From Croceicoccus estronivorus (GTDB lineage: Bacteria; Pseudomonadota; Alphaproteobacteria; Sphingomonadales; Sphingomonadaceae), in assembly GCF_001625325.1 (NCBI RefSeq), contig NZ_JRQQ01000012.1:1-56841 (forward strand): a DNA stretch of 56,841 bases, in the 5' to 3' direction. The notes beneath the pieces are model-generated. The model did no database searches, had not been told where the DNA came from, and worked only from the letters and a program-made list of their open reading frames with translations. Positions 17,981-25,029 of the stretch are shown here, piece by piece. Numbering within the stretch: the stretch's first letter is position 1; every line of letters starts with the position of its first letter. Position numbers and translations under genes: made by a program.

Positions 17981-19069
17981 ATGGATGTCCGTGTCGATCC
18001 CCAATTCTCTGAATTACTGATTTGCCTTTACGGCGAGTTGGATGGCGAGCGGCCTTGGGATGCTTTTCTCGAGACGCTCGCCAAATGGCTTGAAGCGTCA
18101 TACGCTACGCTGATCATTACCGCACCAGGGACCCGGCTTCCGGGCACTTTCATCACACCCGGTGCCAATCCGCGCTACAGCGAAAGCTACATGGAATCGT
18201 TCTTTGCCGACGATCCCTTCCGGGATCTTCCCGAAGGCAAGGTGACGACCTTCAGCGAATTCATCAATCAACAGGCTGCGGAAGACTACGCGGCTTACCG
18301 CGACTATCTCGCTCTGGCGGCCGGAGAGCAGGTGCTGGCGGTCGATCTTCGTTTCGATGGCCGGTTCGAAGCCCGTTTCCGAGTGACCAGGGACAAGGCC
18401 CTGCCCGACTTTACCGGACAGGAACGATCTGCATTGCAGGCGCTTATCCCACATTTGCGCATCGCGGTGACGCTGTTCGAGAAACTGCAACTCGCCGGGG
18501 CCGAGCATGGCGTGTTTCAGAGCGCAACCGAAGGTCTTGGCCTTGCGCTGCTTGTCCTCGACCGTAACTACCGTATTGTCAGCAGCAATGCGCTGGCAGA
18601 GCGCTTTCTGGACGAAGGTGAAGGGCTCAAGCGCTCCGGCGAGCGTCTCACCATCGAGGCTGCCGAACCACGAAAAACAATCGACCGGCTGCTGGCCGAA
18701 CCCGAAAAGCAGGACAAGGTCACCCGCTTTCGCGTCGAGCGGCCGGAGCGCGGCGACCTGATCGCCACTGCGCGGACACTCGACCTCCCCGCTATTCACT
18801 CAGGCACGGGTGCACTGGCGCTGTTTCTCGCCCTTCCCGGCGAAGAATCCCCGCTGGAACCAGAGACAGTCCGGGAATTGTTTGGACTGACCATGGCCGA
18901 GGCCCGGCTTGCAGTCATCCTGGGCCAGGGCGTGTCATTGGTTGAAGCGGCCAAACGCCTTGGCATCACTCATAACACAGCCAAGACGCAGTTGCGGGCA
19001 ATCTTTGCCAAGACGGGCGCCCATCGCCAATCACAACTCGTCGGCATTCTTGCCTCTGCGGGGGCCTAG
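17981..19069 (+). CDS. LuxR-type helix-turn-helix regulator
   Basis: A 362-residue protein with a C-terminal LuxR/GerE-type HTH: 'LTMAEARLAVILGQGVSLVEAAKRLG' followed by 'ITHNTAKTQLRAIFAKTGAHRQ'. The N-terminal 200 residues look like an unassigned sensory region, followed by a PAS-like stretch ('LLVLDRNYRIVSSNALAERFL'). No receiver domain or autoinducer-binding signature is evident. The start used is ATG at 17981; a TTG two codons earlier is possible. It probably senses a small molecule directly. It lies directly downstream of the luciferase-like oxidoreductase. Confidence 0.85.
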   Translation: MDVRVDPQFSELLICLYGELDGERPWDAFLETLAKWLEASYATLIITAPGTRLPGTFITPGANPRYSESYMESFFADDPFRDLPEGKVTTFSEFINQQAAEDYAAYRDYLALAAGEQVLAVDLRFDGRFEARFRVTRDKALPDFTGQERSALQALIPHLRIAVTLFEKLQLAGAEHGVFQSATEGLGLALLVLDRNYRIVSSNALAERFLDEGEGLKRSGERLTIEAAEPRKTIDRLLAEPEKQDKVTRFRVERPERGDLIATARTLDLPAIHSGTGALALFLALPGEESPLEPETVRELFGLTMAEARLAVILGQGVSLVEAAKRLGITHNTAKTQLRAIFAKTGAHRQSQLVGILASAGA

Positions 19070-19088
19070 GTCGGGCAAGTTCCAAAGT

Positions 19089-19128
19089 GAGTGAACCGAT
19101 TTACTTGTAAGTAGGAATCTGCTCACTC
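19089..19128. promoter_or_regulatory. Nested inverted repeat upstream of TetR gene
   Basis: GAGTGA (19089-19094) pairs with TCACTC (19123-19128), GATT (19098-19101) with AATC (19116-19119), and the centre is TACTT-GT-AAGTA (19102-19113). It lies 85 bp upstream of the TetR start at 19214 and right after the LuxR stop. The sequence AAGTGAGTG recurs just before the TetR start (19203). It is a candidate autoregulatory operator, or less likely a weak terminator. Confidence 0.45.
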
Positions 19129-19213
19129 CAACCCTGAAAAAGCATTGCTAATCCTTGTACTCCGGAATGCACGTTGCATTGACTTAAGTTCGCTTTGAAA
19201 TAAGTGAGTGCCG

Positions 19214-19867
19214 ATGACCCGCAAGCGAATTTCCGGTCCTGAGCGCCGCGCGCTGATCCTGGCGGCAGCAAGACGTGTCTTTTCACTGCACGGGTACGAT
19301 GGCGCAAAGACCCTGCAAATCGCCCGGGAAGCCAAGGTTTCAGAAGCCTTGGTCTACAGGCATTTCCCTTCAAAGCTCGCCCTATACCGCGCGGTCATGC
19401 AGCAAGTGTTCAGCGAGCAGGACAACCAGCTCGAGATACTCGGCATACAGGAGGCGAGCGCGGCCGGTCTGGTGAGAAGCCTCAAGAGTTACTTTTGTAC
19501 GGTCGTTGCCGAAACGGAAGGCGATGTCCAACAACGTTTCCGCATGATGCTGACAAGCCTTTCAGGCGATGGGAACTATGCCAGCCAACTCTACCGACGA
19601 TCGCAGAGGCTCAACAACAAGGCAGTCAACGAAGCCCACAGAAACGCCCGCGAAGCAGGTGACCTTACGGGCAAGCCGCTCAACATCGCCAATACCGCAA
19701 TGTTCATAGAACATGTCGGCACCATGATCTGCGCGATCCGAGCGCTGGATCCTGGCTCCCGGCCATATGAATCCGACGGGCACGATCTGGTGATGGACGC
19801 AGTGTGGTTTTGCTGCCGTGGCATCGGCCTGACAGACGAAGCTATTGCCCGCTATATTGACGAATAG
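19214..19867 (+). CDS. TetR-family regulator
   Basis: A 217-residue regulator. The N-terminal HTH reads 'TLQIAREAKVSEALVYRHFPSKLALYRAV' and the preceding helix 'RRALILAAARRVFSLHGYDGAKT' is typical. The ATG at 19214 is used; a GTG two codons earlier (19208) is equally possible. The gene is convergent with the BVMO at 19989. A nested palindrome at 19089-19128 sits in its promoter region. The target is likely itself and neighbouring oxidoreductases. Confidence 0.87.
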   Translation: MTRKRISGPERRALILAAARRVFSLHGYDGAKTLQIAREAKVSEALVYRHFPSKLALYRAVMQQVFSEQDNQLEILGIQEASAAGLVRSLKSYFCTVVAETEGDVQQRFRMMLTSLSGDGNYASQLYRRSQRLNNKAVNEAHRNAREAGDLTGKPLNIANTAMFIEHVGTMICAIRALDPGSRPYESDGHDLVMDAVWFCCRGIGLTDEAIARYIDE

Positions 19868-19988
19868 ACCTGACCCTCAGTCGAAGACTGGGCCTATCGC
19901 AAGGCACGTCGGCGCTGCCCGGAAAATCCGGACTCTCCGCCAGAAGAGCCCGGACATATTCCCAAAACGATCTGACTGAACGCTGCTG

Positions 19989-21470
19989 CTAAGCCTGAAG
20001 CGTGTAGTCTTCCATCATCGGTGCGAGCATCGCTTCTGTAAAAGCATCGTAACTCCACGGCCAGCTTGCCGGCACGCCCGTCGCATCCAAGTACCAACTC
20101 GCACAACCGGAGCCGAAAATGGTTGTCTTCGCAGCCGCAATTCGCCGCTCTTCATAATTATCGTGCGCGGCTGTGCTGGGCGCAATCGCCTTTGCCTCAC
20201 CCTTGCGCAGAAGATCGATCAGTTGATCGATATATTCCCATTGCCGCTCGGCAATGTCGATCAACGAGAAATTCCCGACCGGGCCAGTCGGACCATTCAG
20301 CATGAAGAAATTGGGAAAGCCGGGAATGGTGACGGCGTAATATGCAGTGGGCCGCACCGCCCATGCCTCATCGAGCGAACGCCCCCCCTGCCCCAGCACC
20401 GTTGTGGGGCGGATGAAGCGATCAGCTTCAAATCCCGTGGCGAGCACCAGCGTATCGAGTTCGTGGAAGGTGCCGTCCTGCATCCGAATGCCCTTGGGCT
20501 CGACCTGCGCGATACCGCCAGTTTCCACATAAACAGCCGGGTGCTGGACTTCGTCGTAATAGCACCAGGAATAGATCAACCGCTTGCAGGCCGCCCGATA
20601 ATCCGGCGTCAATTTCGCCTTCAGTTCCGGATCTGTAATCTTCATATCGAGATATTGCTGACAGACTTCCTCGATCTGTTTGATTTCAGGGCCCTCAATA
20701 TCCATTATCGCATTCGTAAAACGGCGCACATTGCCAATATATTCGTCACTGTAACGAATCGCGTCCATCAAGGACGGGTCCTTCCGGAATGCTTCGCGTT
20801 CCTCGTCCGAATACTCGAACTGCTGCACCGGCATGATCCACTGCGGCGATCGCTGGAAATGAACCAGCCGTTCGACCCGCTTGTTGATCGCAGTAACGAT
20901 CTGGATGCCGGTGGATCCGCAGCCAATCAGCCCGACCCGCGCGCCATCAATCGGTGCCTCATCATCCCAACGAGCGGTATGGAAGGCAGGACCTTCAAAA
21001 GTTTCAAGGCCCGGAATCGCCGGTATCTTGGGGTGGTGAAGCACGCCGGAGGCGGCAATAACGACGTCCGCCTCGATCTGCTCGCCTGTGCCAAGCCCCA
21101 GCTTCCAGTATGACCCGGCTTCATCCCAGACAACAGAGACCACCTCCTGACCGAAACGAATGTAGGGCATGATACCATACTTCTCCGCGACCATCTCGAA
21201 ATACGTCTCGATCTCATCCCCGGTGGCATAGTTCGCCTTCCACTCGGGGTAGGGTTCAAAGCTGTAGGTATAGGCATGTGCCGGTACGTCGCAGGTCAGG
21301 CCAGGGTACCGGTTTTCCCGCCAGGTCCCGCCCAGACGATTGGCTTTTTCATATATGGTGAAGTCCTCGCCACGCTCTTTCAGCTTTATGCCTGCAAGGA
21401 TGCCCGCCATTCCCGCGCCCACGATCGCGTATCGCAACTGGCGTCCTGTACCATTGTCTACTGAAGGCAT
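19989..21470 (-). CDS. Baeyer-Villiger monooxygenase, type I
   Basis: A 493-residue flavoprotein monooxygenase of the cyclohexanone/phenylacetone/steroid monooxygenase size class. The FAD motif GAGMAG is at residues 18-23. The BVMO fingerprint is complete: Phe158-x-Gly160-x3-His164-x3-Trp168-Asp169. The second Rossmann motif is GCGSTG (183-188). 'GGTWRENRYPGLTCDVPAHAY' is also typical. The start is ATG at 21470, preceded by GAGGATC at proper spacing; an upstream ATG at 21518 lies inside a palindrome and is less likely. It oxygenates a ketone to an ester or lactone with NADPH and O2. An SDR gene lies upstream on the same strand and could supply the ketone from an alcohol. Confidence 0.93.
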   Translation of the reverse strand: MPSVDNGTGRQLRYAIVGAGMAGILAGIKLKERGEDFTIYEKANRLGGTWRENRYPGLTCDVPAHAYTYSFEPYPEWKANYATGDEIETYFEMVAEKYGIMPYIRFGQEVVSVVWDEAGSYWKLGLGTGEQIEADVVIAASGVLHHPKIPAIPGLETFEGPAFHTARWDDEAPIDGARVGLIGCGSTGIQIVTAINKRVERLVHFQRSPQWIMPVQQFEYSDEEREAFRKDPSLMDAIRYSDEYIGNVRRFTNAIMDIEGPEIKQIEEVCQQYLDMKITDPELKAKLTPDYRAACKRLIYSWCYYDEVQHPAVYVETGGIAQVEPKGIRMQDGTFHELDTLVLATGFEADRFIRPTTVLGQGGRSLDEAWAVRPTAYYAVTIPGFPNFFMLNGPTGPVGNFSLIDIAERQWEYIDQLIDLLRKGEAKAIAPSTAAHDNYEERRIAAAKTTIFGSGCASWYLDATGVPASWPWSYDAFTEAMLAPMMEDYTLQA

Positions 21471-21498
21471 TTTTCGATCCTCATCCCTTTCGTTGTTC

Positions 21499-21542
21499 GG
21501 TGATGCACGAATTTGCATGGTCGCAAATCGCGTGCATCACCC
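21499..21542. promoter_or_regulatory. Long inverted repeat upstream of second BVMO
   Basis: Arm 1 (21499-21516) contains GGTGATGCACG and ATTTGC; arm 2 (21523-21542) contains GCAAAT and CGTGCATCACC. The arms are complementary except for one extra base, with a six-base centre. The repeat lies 29 bp upstream of the BVMO start and 51 bp after the SDR stop. It may be an operator for the BVMO gene or an intercistronic hairpin that separates expression of the SDR and BVMO. Confidence 0.55.
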
Positions 21543-21592
21543 GTTGGGGTTAGGAACGGTAATATGATGAAATTTCCGGCCTGAATTGGCCT

Positions 21593-22363
21593 TCACTTCA
21601 TGATTGCGCCACCATCTACGTGGATCACCTGCCCGTTGACCCAGCGGCCATCCTCGGACAACAGCAGAGCCACCATCGCGGCGATATCCTCTACCTTTCC
21701 GACACGAGGAGCGGGCGTCGCACGGGAAAATTCTTCCAGAACCTCCTTCGGCACCTGCCCTCCGGCAATCATTTCGGGAGTCATCACGAAACCCGGGGCC
21801 ACACAGTTTGAAGTGATGCTTTCACGACCCCAACGGCTCGCGATATGCCGCATCAATGCGTTCAACCCGCTTTTTGAAGTGGCGTAGGACGGGCGAACCG
21901 GCTCACCCGCGTCGCCCGCATCCGACGTCGTGAAGATCAACGCCCCGCCGCCATTTGCAAGCAGGTGGGGCAAAGCCTCTTTCGCACAGCGCAGGTGCCC
22001 ACGGAGGTTTACGTCGATCGTCCGGTCGAACACCGCCATGTCGATATCGATCGCGTTGCTGTCTTCGAATATCACTCTCAGATCGGCCGCGTTGATGTGG
22101 GCACCGTCCAGCCGTCCAAGACGCGCCACCGCCTCATCAAAAGCCGCCTTGACGGAATCTGCGTCGGTTATGTCGACAGTCACTGCAAAGGCACTGCCAC
22201 CGTGCGACAGGACCTGCTCCGCCACGCCGCGGGCCGCATCGCCATTGATGTCGGCCACGCAGACTTTGGCGCCTTCCGACGCGAGACGCTTGACCGTTGC
22301 CGCGCCGATACCGGTCCCGGCACCAACGACGATAAAACACTTTCCTTCCAGGCGTTCACTCAT
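21593..22363 (-). CDS. Short-chain dehydrogenase/reductase
   Basis: A 256-residue classical SDR. The cofactor loop GAGTGIG is at residues 14-20, catalytic Ser147, Tyr160 and Lys164 are in 'SYATSK', and Asn119 in 'DVNLRGH'. The usual NNAG is changed to INAAD (90-94), a minor deviation. Asp38 at the end of the second strand favours NAD(H). It probably oxidises a secondary alcohol. It lies directly upstream of the BVMO on the same strand, so an alcohol-to-ketone-to-ester sequence is plausible. Confidence 0.88.
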   Translation of the reverse strand: MSERLEGKCFIVVGAGTGIGAATVKRLASEGAKVCVADINGDAARGVAEQVLSHGGSAFAVTVDITDADSVKAAFDEAVARLGRLDGAHINAADLRVIFEDSNAIDIDMAVFDRTIDVNLRGHLRCAKEALPHLLANGGGALIFTTSDAGDAGEPVRPSYATSKSGLNALMRHIASRWGRESITSNCVAPGFVMTPEMIAGGQVPKEVLEEFSRATPAPRVGKVEDIAAMVALLLSEDGRWVNGQVIHVDGGAIMK

Positions 22364-22453
22364 TCCCTATCTCCACATTTCAGCCCTCTGCTAACTCGCA
22401 CATTCTCCGGGCGCAAGGGCCGATTCATACTATCCTACGAAAATCATTGGATT

Positions 22454-23344
22454 TTATTGATTGCTTGCAAGAGCCACCGCAGTATCGAGGACCATATCCG
22501 CGATAGGCGACAGGGACCGGCCCGCATGGGAAACCACCACGAGTTCGATGGCCTCGGGAAAGCCGGCGAACCTGATTGGCAGAGTAGTCAGAATATCCGG
22601 CGATCTGGTCACTATCGCCCCAGATGCCAACCACACCGTGTCGGAATGAGCTGTCAATTCCAACAGCACGCCACAATCGTCACATACTGTAGAGATATGG
22701 TGATCGCGCAGCCACGGCATGCCGTTATCCTCACCTTCCTTGGGAAAATCGGTCGCGATACAGGCAATCGGAAAAGCCTTGAGCTGATCTGACTCGACAG
22801 TTCCACGTCCTGCCAGAGGATGTCCCTGGCGAGCGATGAAGTTCATCGGCAGTTCTGCGAACTGCTGGATATCCAGTCCATCCACATCCTGCAGCGCGAG
22901 CCGCGCGCAGATGAAGAACTCTATGGAATCGGATGCAAGTTGGTTCAGAAGCTCTGAAACCGCCCCAACCGGCGCGGTCGCGGACACCCCGGGATGATCG
23001 CGCGCAAGAGTGCCGAGTATGTCCGCGAGCCATAGCATCGCAGGTAAAGGTGCGAAGCCGAATCGGACTTCTCCTCCGGTCTTTTGGGCAAGCGACTGGG
23101 CATTACGGCGTAGCGTTGTCGCTTCGCGCAGCACACTGCGCGCGTCCTTCAGCAATTGCGCGCCGACATGAGTGGGCTTTGTCCCGCTCCTGCTCCGATC
23201 CAGCAGAACAAGACCAAGTTCTTCTTCCAGCATGCGAATGCTGTGGCTTAAGCCCGATTGGGTGACATGCAGCAGCTTGGCCGCCCGCACGAAGCTCCCT
23301 TGCTCAACAAGAGTCACGAAATGTTCGAGGCGGCGCAAATTCAT
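22454..23344 (-). CDS. LysR-family regulator
   Basis: A 296-residue LysR-type protein. The winged HTH is at the N-terminus ('RRLEHFVTLVEQGSFVRAAKLLHVTQSGLSHSIRMLEEELG'), followed by a periplasmic-binding-protein-like effector domain. It is divergent from the fatty-acid/sterol hydroxylase at 23435. A T-N11-A dyad at 23348-23360 starts 4 bp before its ATG. It probably represses itself and activates the divergent gene. Confidence 0.9.
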   Translation of the reverse strand: MNLRRLEHFVTLVEQGSFVRAAKLLHVTQSGLSHSIRMLEEELGLVLLDRSRSGTKPTHVGAQLLKDARSVLREATTLRRNAQSLAQKTGGEVRFGFAPLPAMLWLADILGTLARDHPGVSATAPVGAVSELLNQLASDSIEFFICARLALQDVDGLDIQQFAELPMNFIARQGHPLAGRGTVESDQLKAFPIACIATDFPKEGEDNGMPWLRDHHISTVCDDCGVLLELTAHSDTVWLASGAIVTRSPDILTTLPIRFAGFPEAIELVVVSHAGRSLSPIADMVLDTAVALASNQ

Positions 23345-23347
23345 AAG

Positions 23348-23360
23348 TGAATATTATTCA
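23348..23360. promoter_or_regulatory. T-N11-A LysR box
   Basis: TGAAT-ATT-ATTCA is a perfect 13-bp dyad obeying the LysR T-N11-A rule. It is between the divergent LysR and membrane hydroxylase genes, 4 bp from the LysR ATG. The site also makes a GTG start of the hydroxylase at 23366 improbable. Confidence 0.55.
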
Positions 23361-23434
23361 TACATGTGCGTAAATCAATTCATTTTCTTGATGGCCTACC
23401 GCATGATATTCCCGCATCAGAACAAGATGAGAGG

Positions 23435-24259
23435 ATGTCGTTCATGGGCTACGGTTCATATGGGCAATTTTACCTGCTTTTTGGCCTGGGCGTTCTCGCC
23501 GTCGAAGTAATCGCTGGGCGACATCGCGACATCTACACGCGCTCCGACTGGCTGGTGAACTTGCTTTGCGGCGCACTCGGCATGGCAATCGTGCGCCCCA
23601 TCCTCTCGATCGGTCTCGCATTTCTCTTCGTGACACTGCTGCCCGGCGAACAGGGCATGTTCGCAGATGCCCCCTTCTGGCTCGTGTTCCTCGTCACCCT
23701 GCTCGTGACGGAATTCCTGTTTTACTGGGTACACCGATGGGCACACGAAGGACGCAACAAGCCGGGGCGGGACTGGCTCTGGCGGCTCCACCGTACGCAT
23801 CATTCCGGCAAATACATGAACCTCATGCTGATGATCCGGATCAACCCCTTCTGGGCTATTCTGCAACCACAAACCTGGACGACCGCCTTTGCCCTTTACG
23901 CTGGCCAGCCCATTGCCGCAGCGCTCGTCGCGCTGACCACTTATGCATGGAACGTCATTACCCACAGCAACTTCCGCTGGGATGACAGCGTCCGCCGGGC
24001 ACCTGTAATCGGCCGGTTGTTTTATGCAGCCGAACACATCTTCGTCTCGCCGGGAGTGCACCATACCCATCACGGATACGGCAAGGATGGAGCGAACTAT
24101 CGCAACTTCGGAGTCGTTTTCTCCATCTTCGACACGATGTTCGGGACCCTCCACATCCCCCAAGGGCGTCCCTGGCGTTATGGCGTTCCGGGCGCCGATG
24201 CGCATTGGACAGAGGAAGTCTTCTATCCGTTCGTTCGCCATTCCCCCAAGAAGGGTTAA
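23435..24259 (+). CDS. Membrane di-iron hydroxylase, sterol desaturase family
   Basis: A 274-residue membrane protein of the sterol desaturase/fatty acid hydroxylase superfamily. The histidine clusters that bind two irons are complete: His100-x3-His104, His119-x2-His122-His123, and His209-His210-x-His212-His213, plus His177. Several hydrophobic segments precede and separate them. It would hydroxylate or desaturate a lipid or steroid using O2 and an electron donor. The start is uncertain: ATG 23435, ATG 23444 (with GAGAGG 9 nt upstream), or GTG 23366, which overlaps the regulatory region. The divergent LysR gene is its likely regulator. Confidence 0.85.
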   Translation: MSFMGYGSYGQFYLLFGLGVLAVEVIAGRHRDIYTRSDWLVNLLCGALGMAIVRPILSIGLAFLFVTLLPGEQGMFADAPFWLVFLVTLLVTEFLFYWVHRWAHEGRNKPGRDWLWRLHRTHHSGKYMNLMLMIRINPFWAILQPQTWTTAFALYAGQPIAAALVALTTYAWNVITHSNFRWDDSVRRAPVIGRLFYAAEHIFVSPGVHHTHHGYGKDGANYRNFGVVFSIFDTMFGTLHIPQGRPWRYGVPGADAHWTEEVFYPFVRHSPKKG

Positions 24260-24268
24260 GTCGACAGG

Positions 24269-24928
24269 TCAGGCCCCACTGCGCTCCATCTCTCCATGCA
24301 GGAAGTGATGGAGTTGCGCCGCCATGGTTTCGATCCCCGCCCGGGGATCGTCCTGCCACTTCCGAACGCCGAGGTAGTAACAGGCACGATCAAGCTGGCT
24401 CAATATCAACCCTGTTCTCATCCGTGCATCACCATCGTCCCGCAAGTGTGCAAGGCGCGGTTCGCCGTCTGCCAACAGGTCGATCAGGACATCCTGATAG
24501 CCCGCTGTCTTTCCGTAGATCTCCTGATCCAGCAATGCCGCCTGCGCCAGAATAACGCAGACCGCTTCATTTTCGCGATAGAAGCGCACCATGCCCGTAC
24601 ACCAGTCGGTCAACTCCGCGAGAGTCTTGCCCTGCAAGCGTGCAAGATTTGCGAAATGCGGTTGCCAGAGCGGAGCGAAACGGTCGGCAATTTCTTCGAT
24701 CAGCGCCTGCATCGAATTGAAATGGGCGTAGAAAGATGCCCGGCTCACACAGGCCTCTTTCAAGACATCCGCCACGACGCATGCCGCATAACCCTTGCGC
24801 GTAAAAACACGGACAGCCCCTTCGACCAGCCGGTCGCGAGTTGCTTCGCGCTGCGCGGCCTGAAGCGCATTGCCACGCCCCCCTGCCGGTTCCCTGAACG
24901 CCTTTTGCATTGCCATTGCATCGCCCAT
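24269..24928 (-). CDS. TetR-family regulator
   Basis: A 219-residue TetR protein with HTH 'VADVLKEACVSRASFYAHFNSMQALIEEI' about 40-70 residues in. The start is placed at ATG 24928 because the long upstream extension is non-conserved in character and contains the promoter; ATG 24916 or 24910 are alternatives. A palindrome covers this start. It is divergent from the flavoenzyme at 25030 and most likely represses it. It is convergent with the membrane hydroxylase, 9 bp between stops. Confidence 0.85.
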   Translation of the reverse strand: MGDAMAMQKAFREPAGGRGNALQAAQREATRDRLVEGAVRVFTRKGYAACVVADVLKEACVSRASFYAHFNSMQALIEEIADRFAPLWQPHFANLARLQGKTLAELTDWCTGMVRFYRENEAVCVILAQAALLDQEIYGKTAGYQDVLIDLLADGEPRLAHLRDDGDARMRTGLILSQLDRACYYLGVRKWQDDPRAGIETMAAQLHHFLHGEMERSGA

Positions 24929-24939
24929 ACAAACTGTAT
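24927..24939. promoter_or_regulatory. Candidate TetR operator
   Basis: ATACA-AAC-TGTAT is a perfect 5-bp-arm dyad overlapping the TetR start codon. It lies 90 bp upstream of the divergent OYE-type gene. The position is typical of autoregulated TetR repressors. Confidence 0.5.
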
Positions 24940-25029
24940 AGTCACCAACCGAATCCGGCGGCAAGGCCCTGCGGTAAAAATGCCCGGCCCCCACGGAAGA
25001 GCGGATAAGCACAACTGGGAGCCTGAAGC

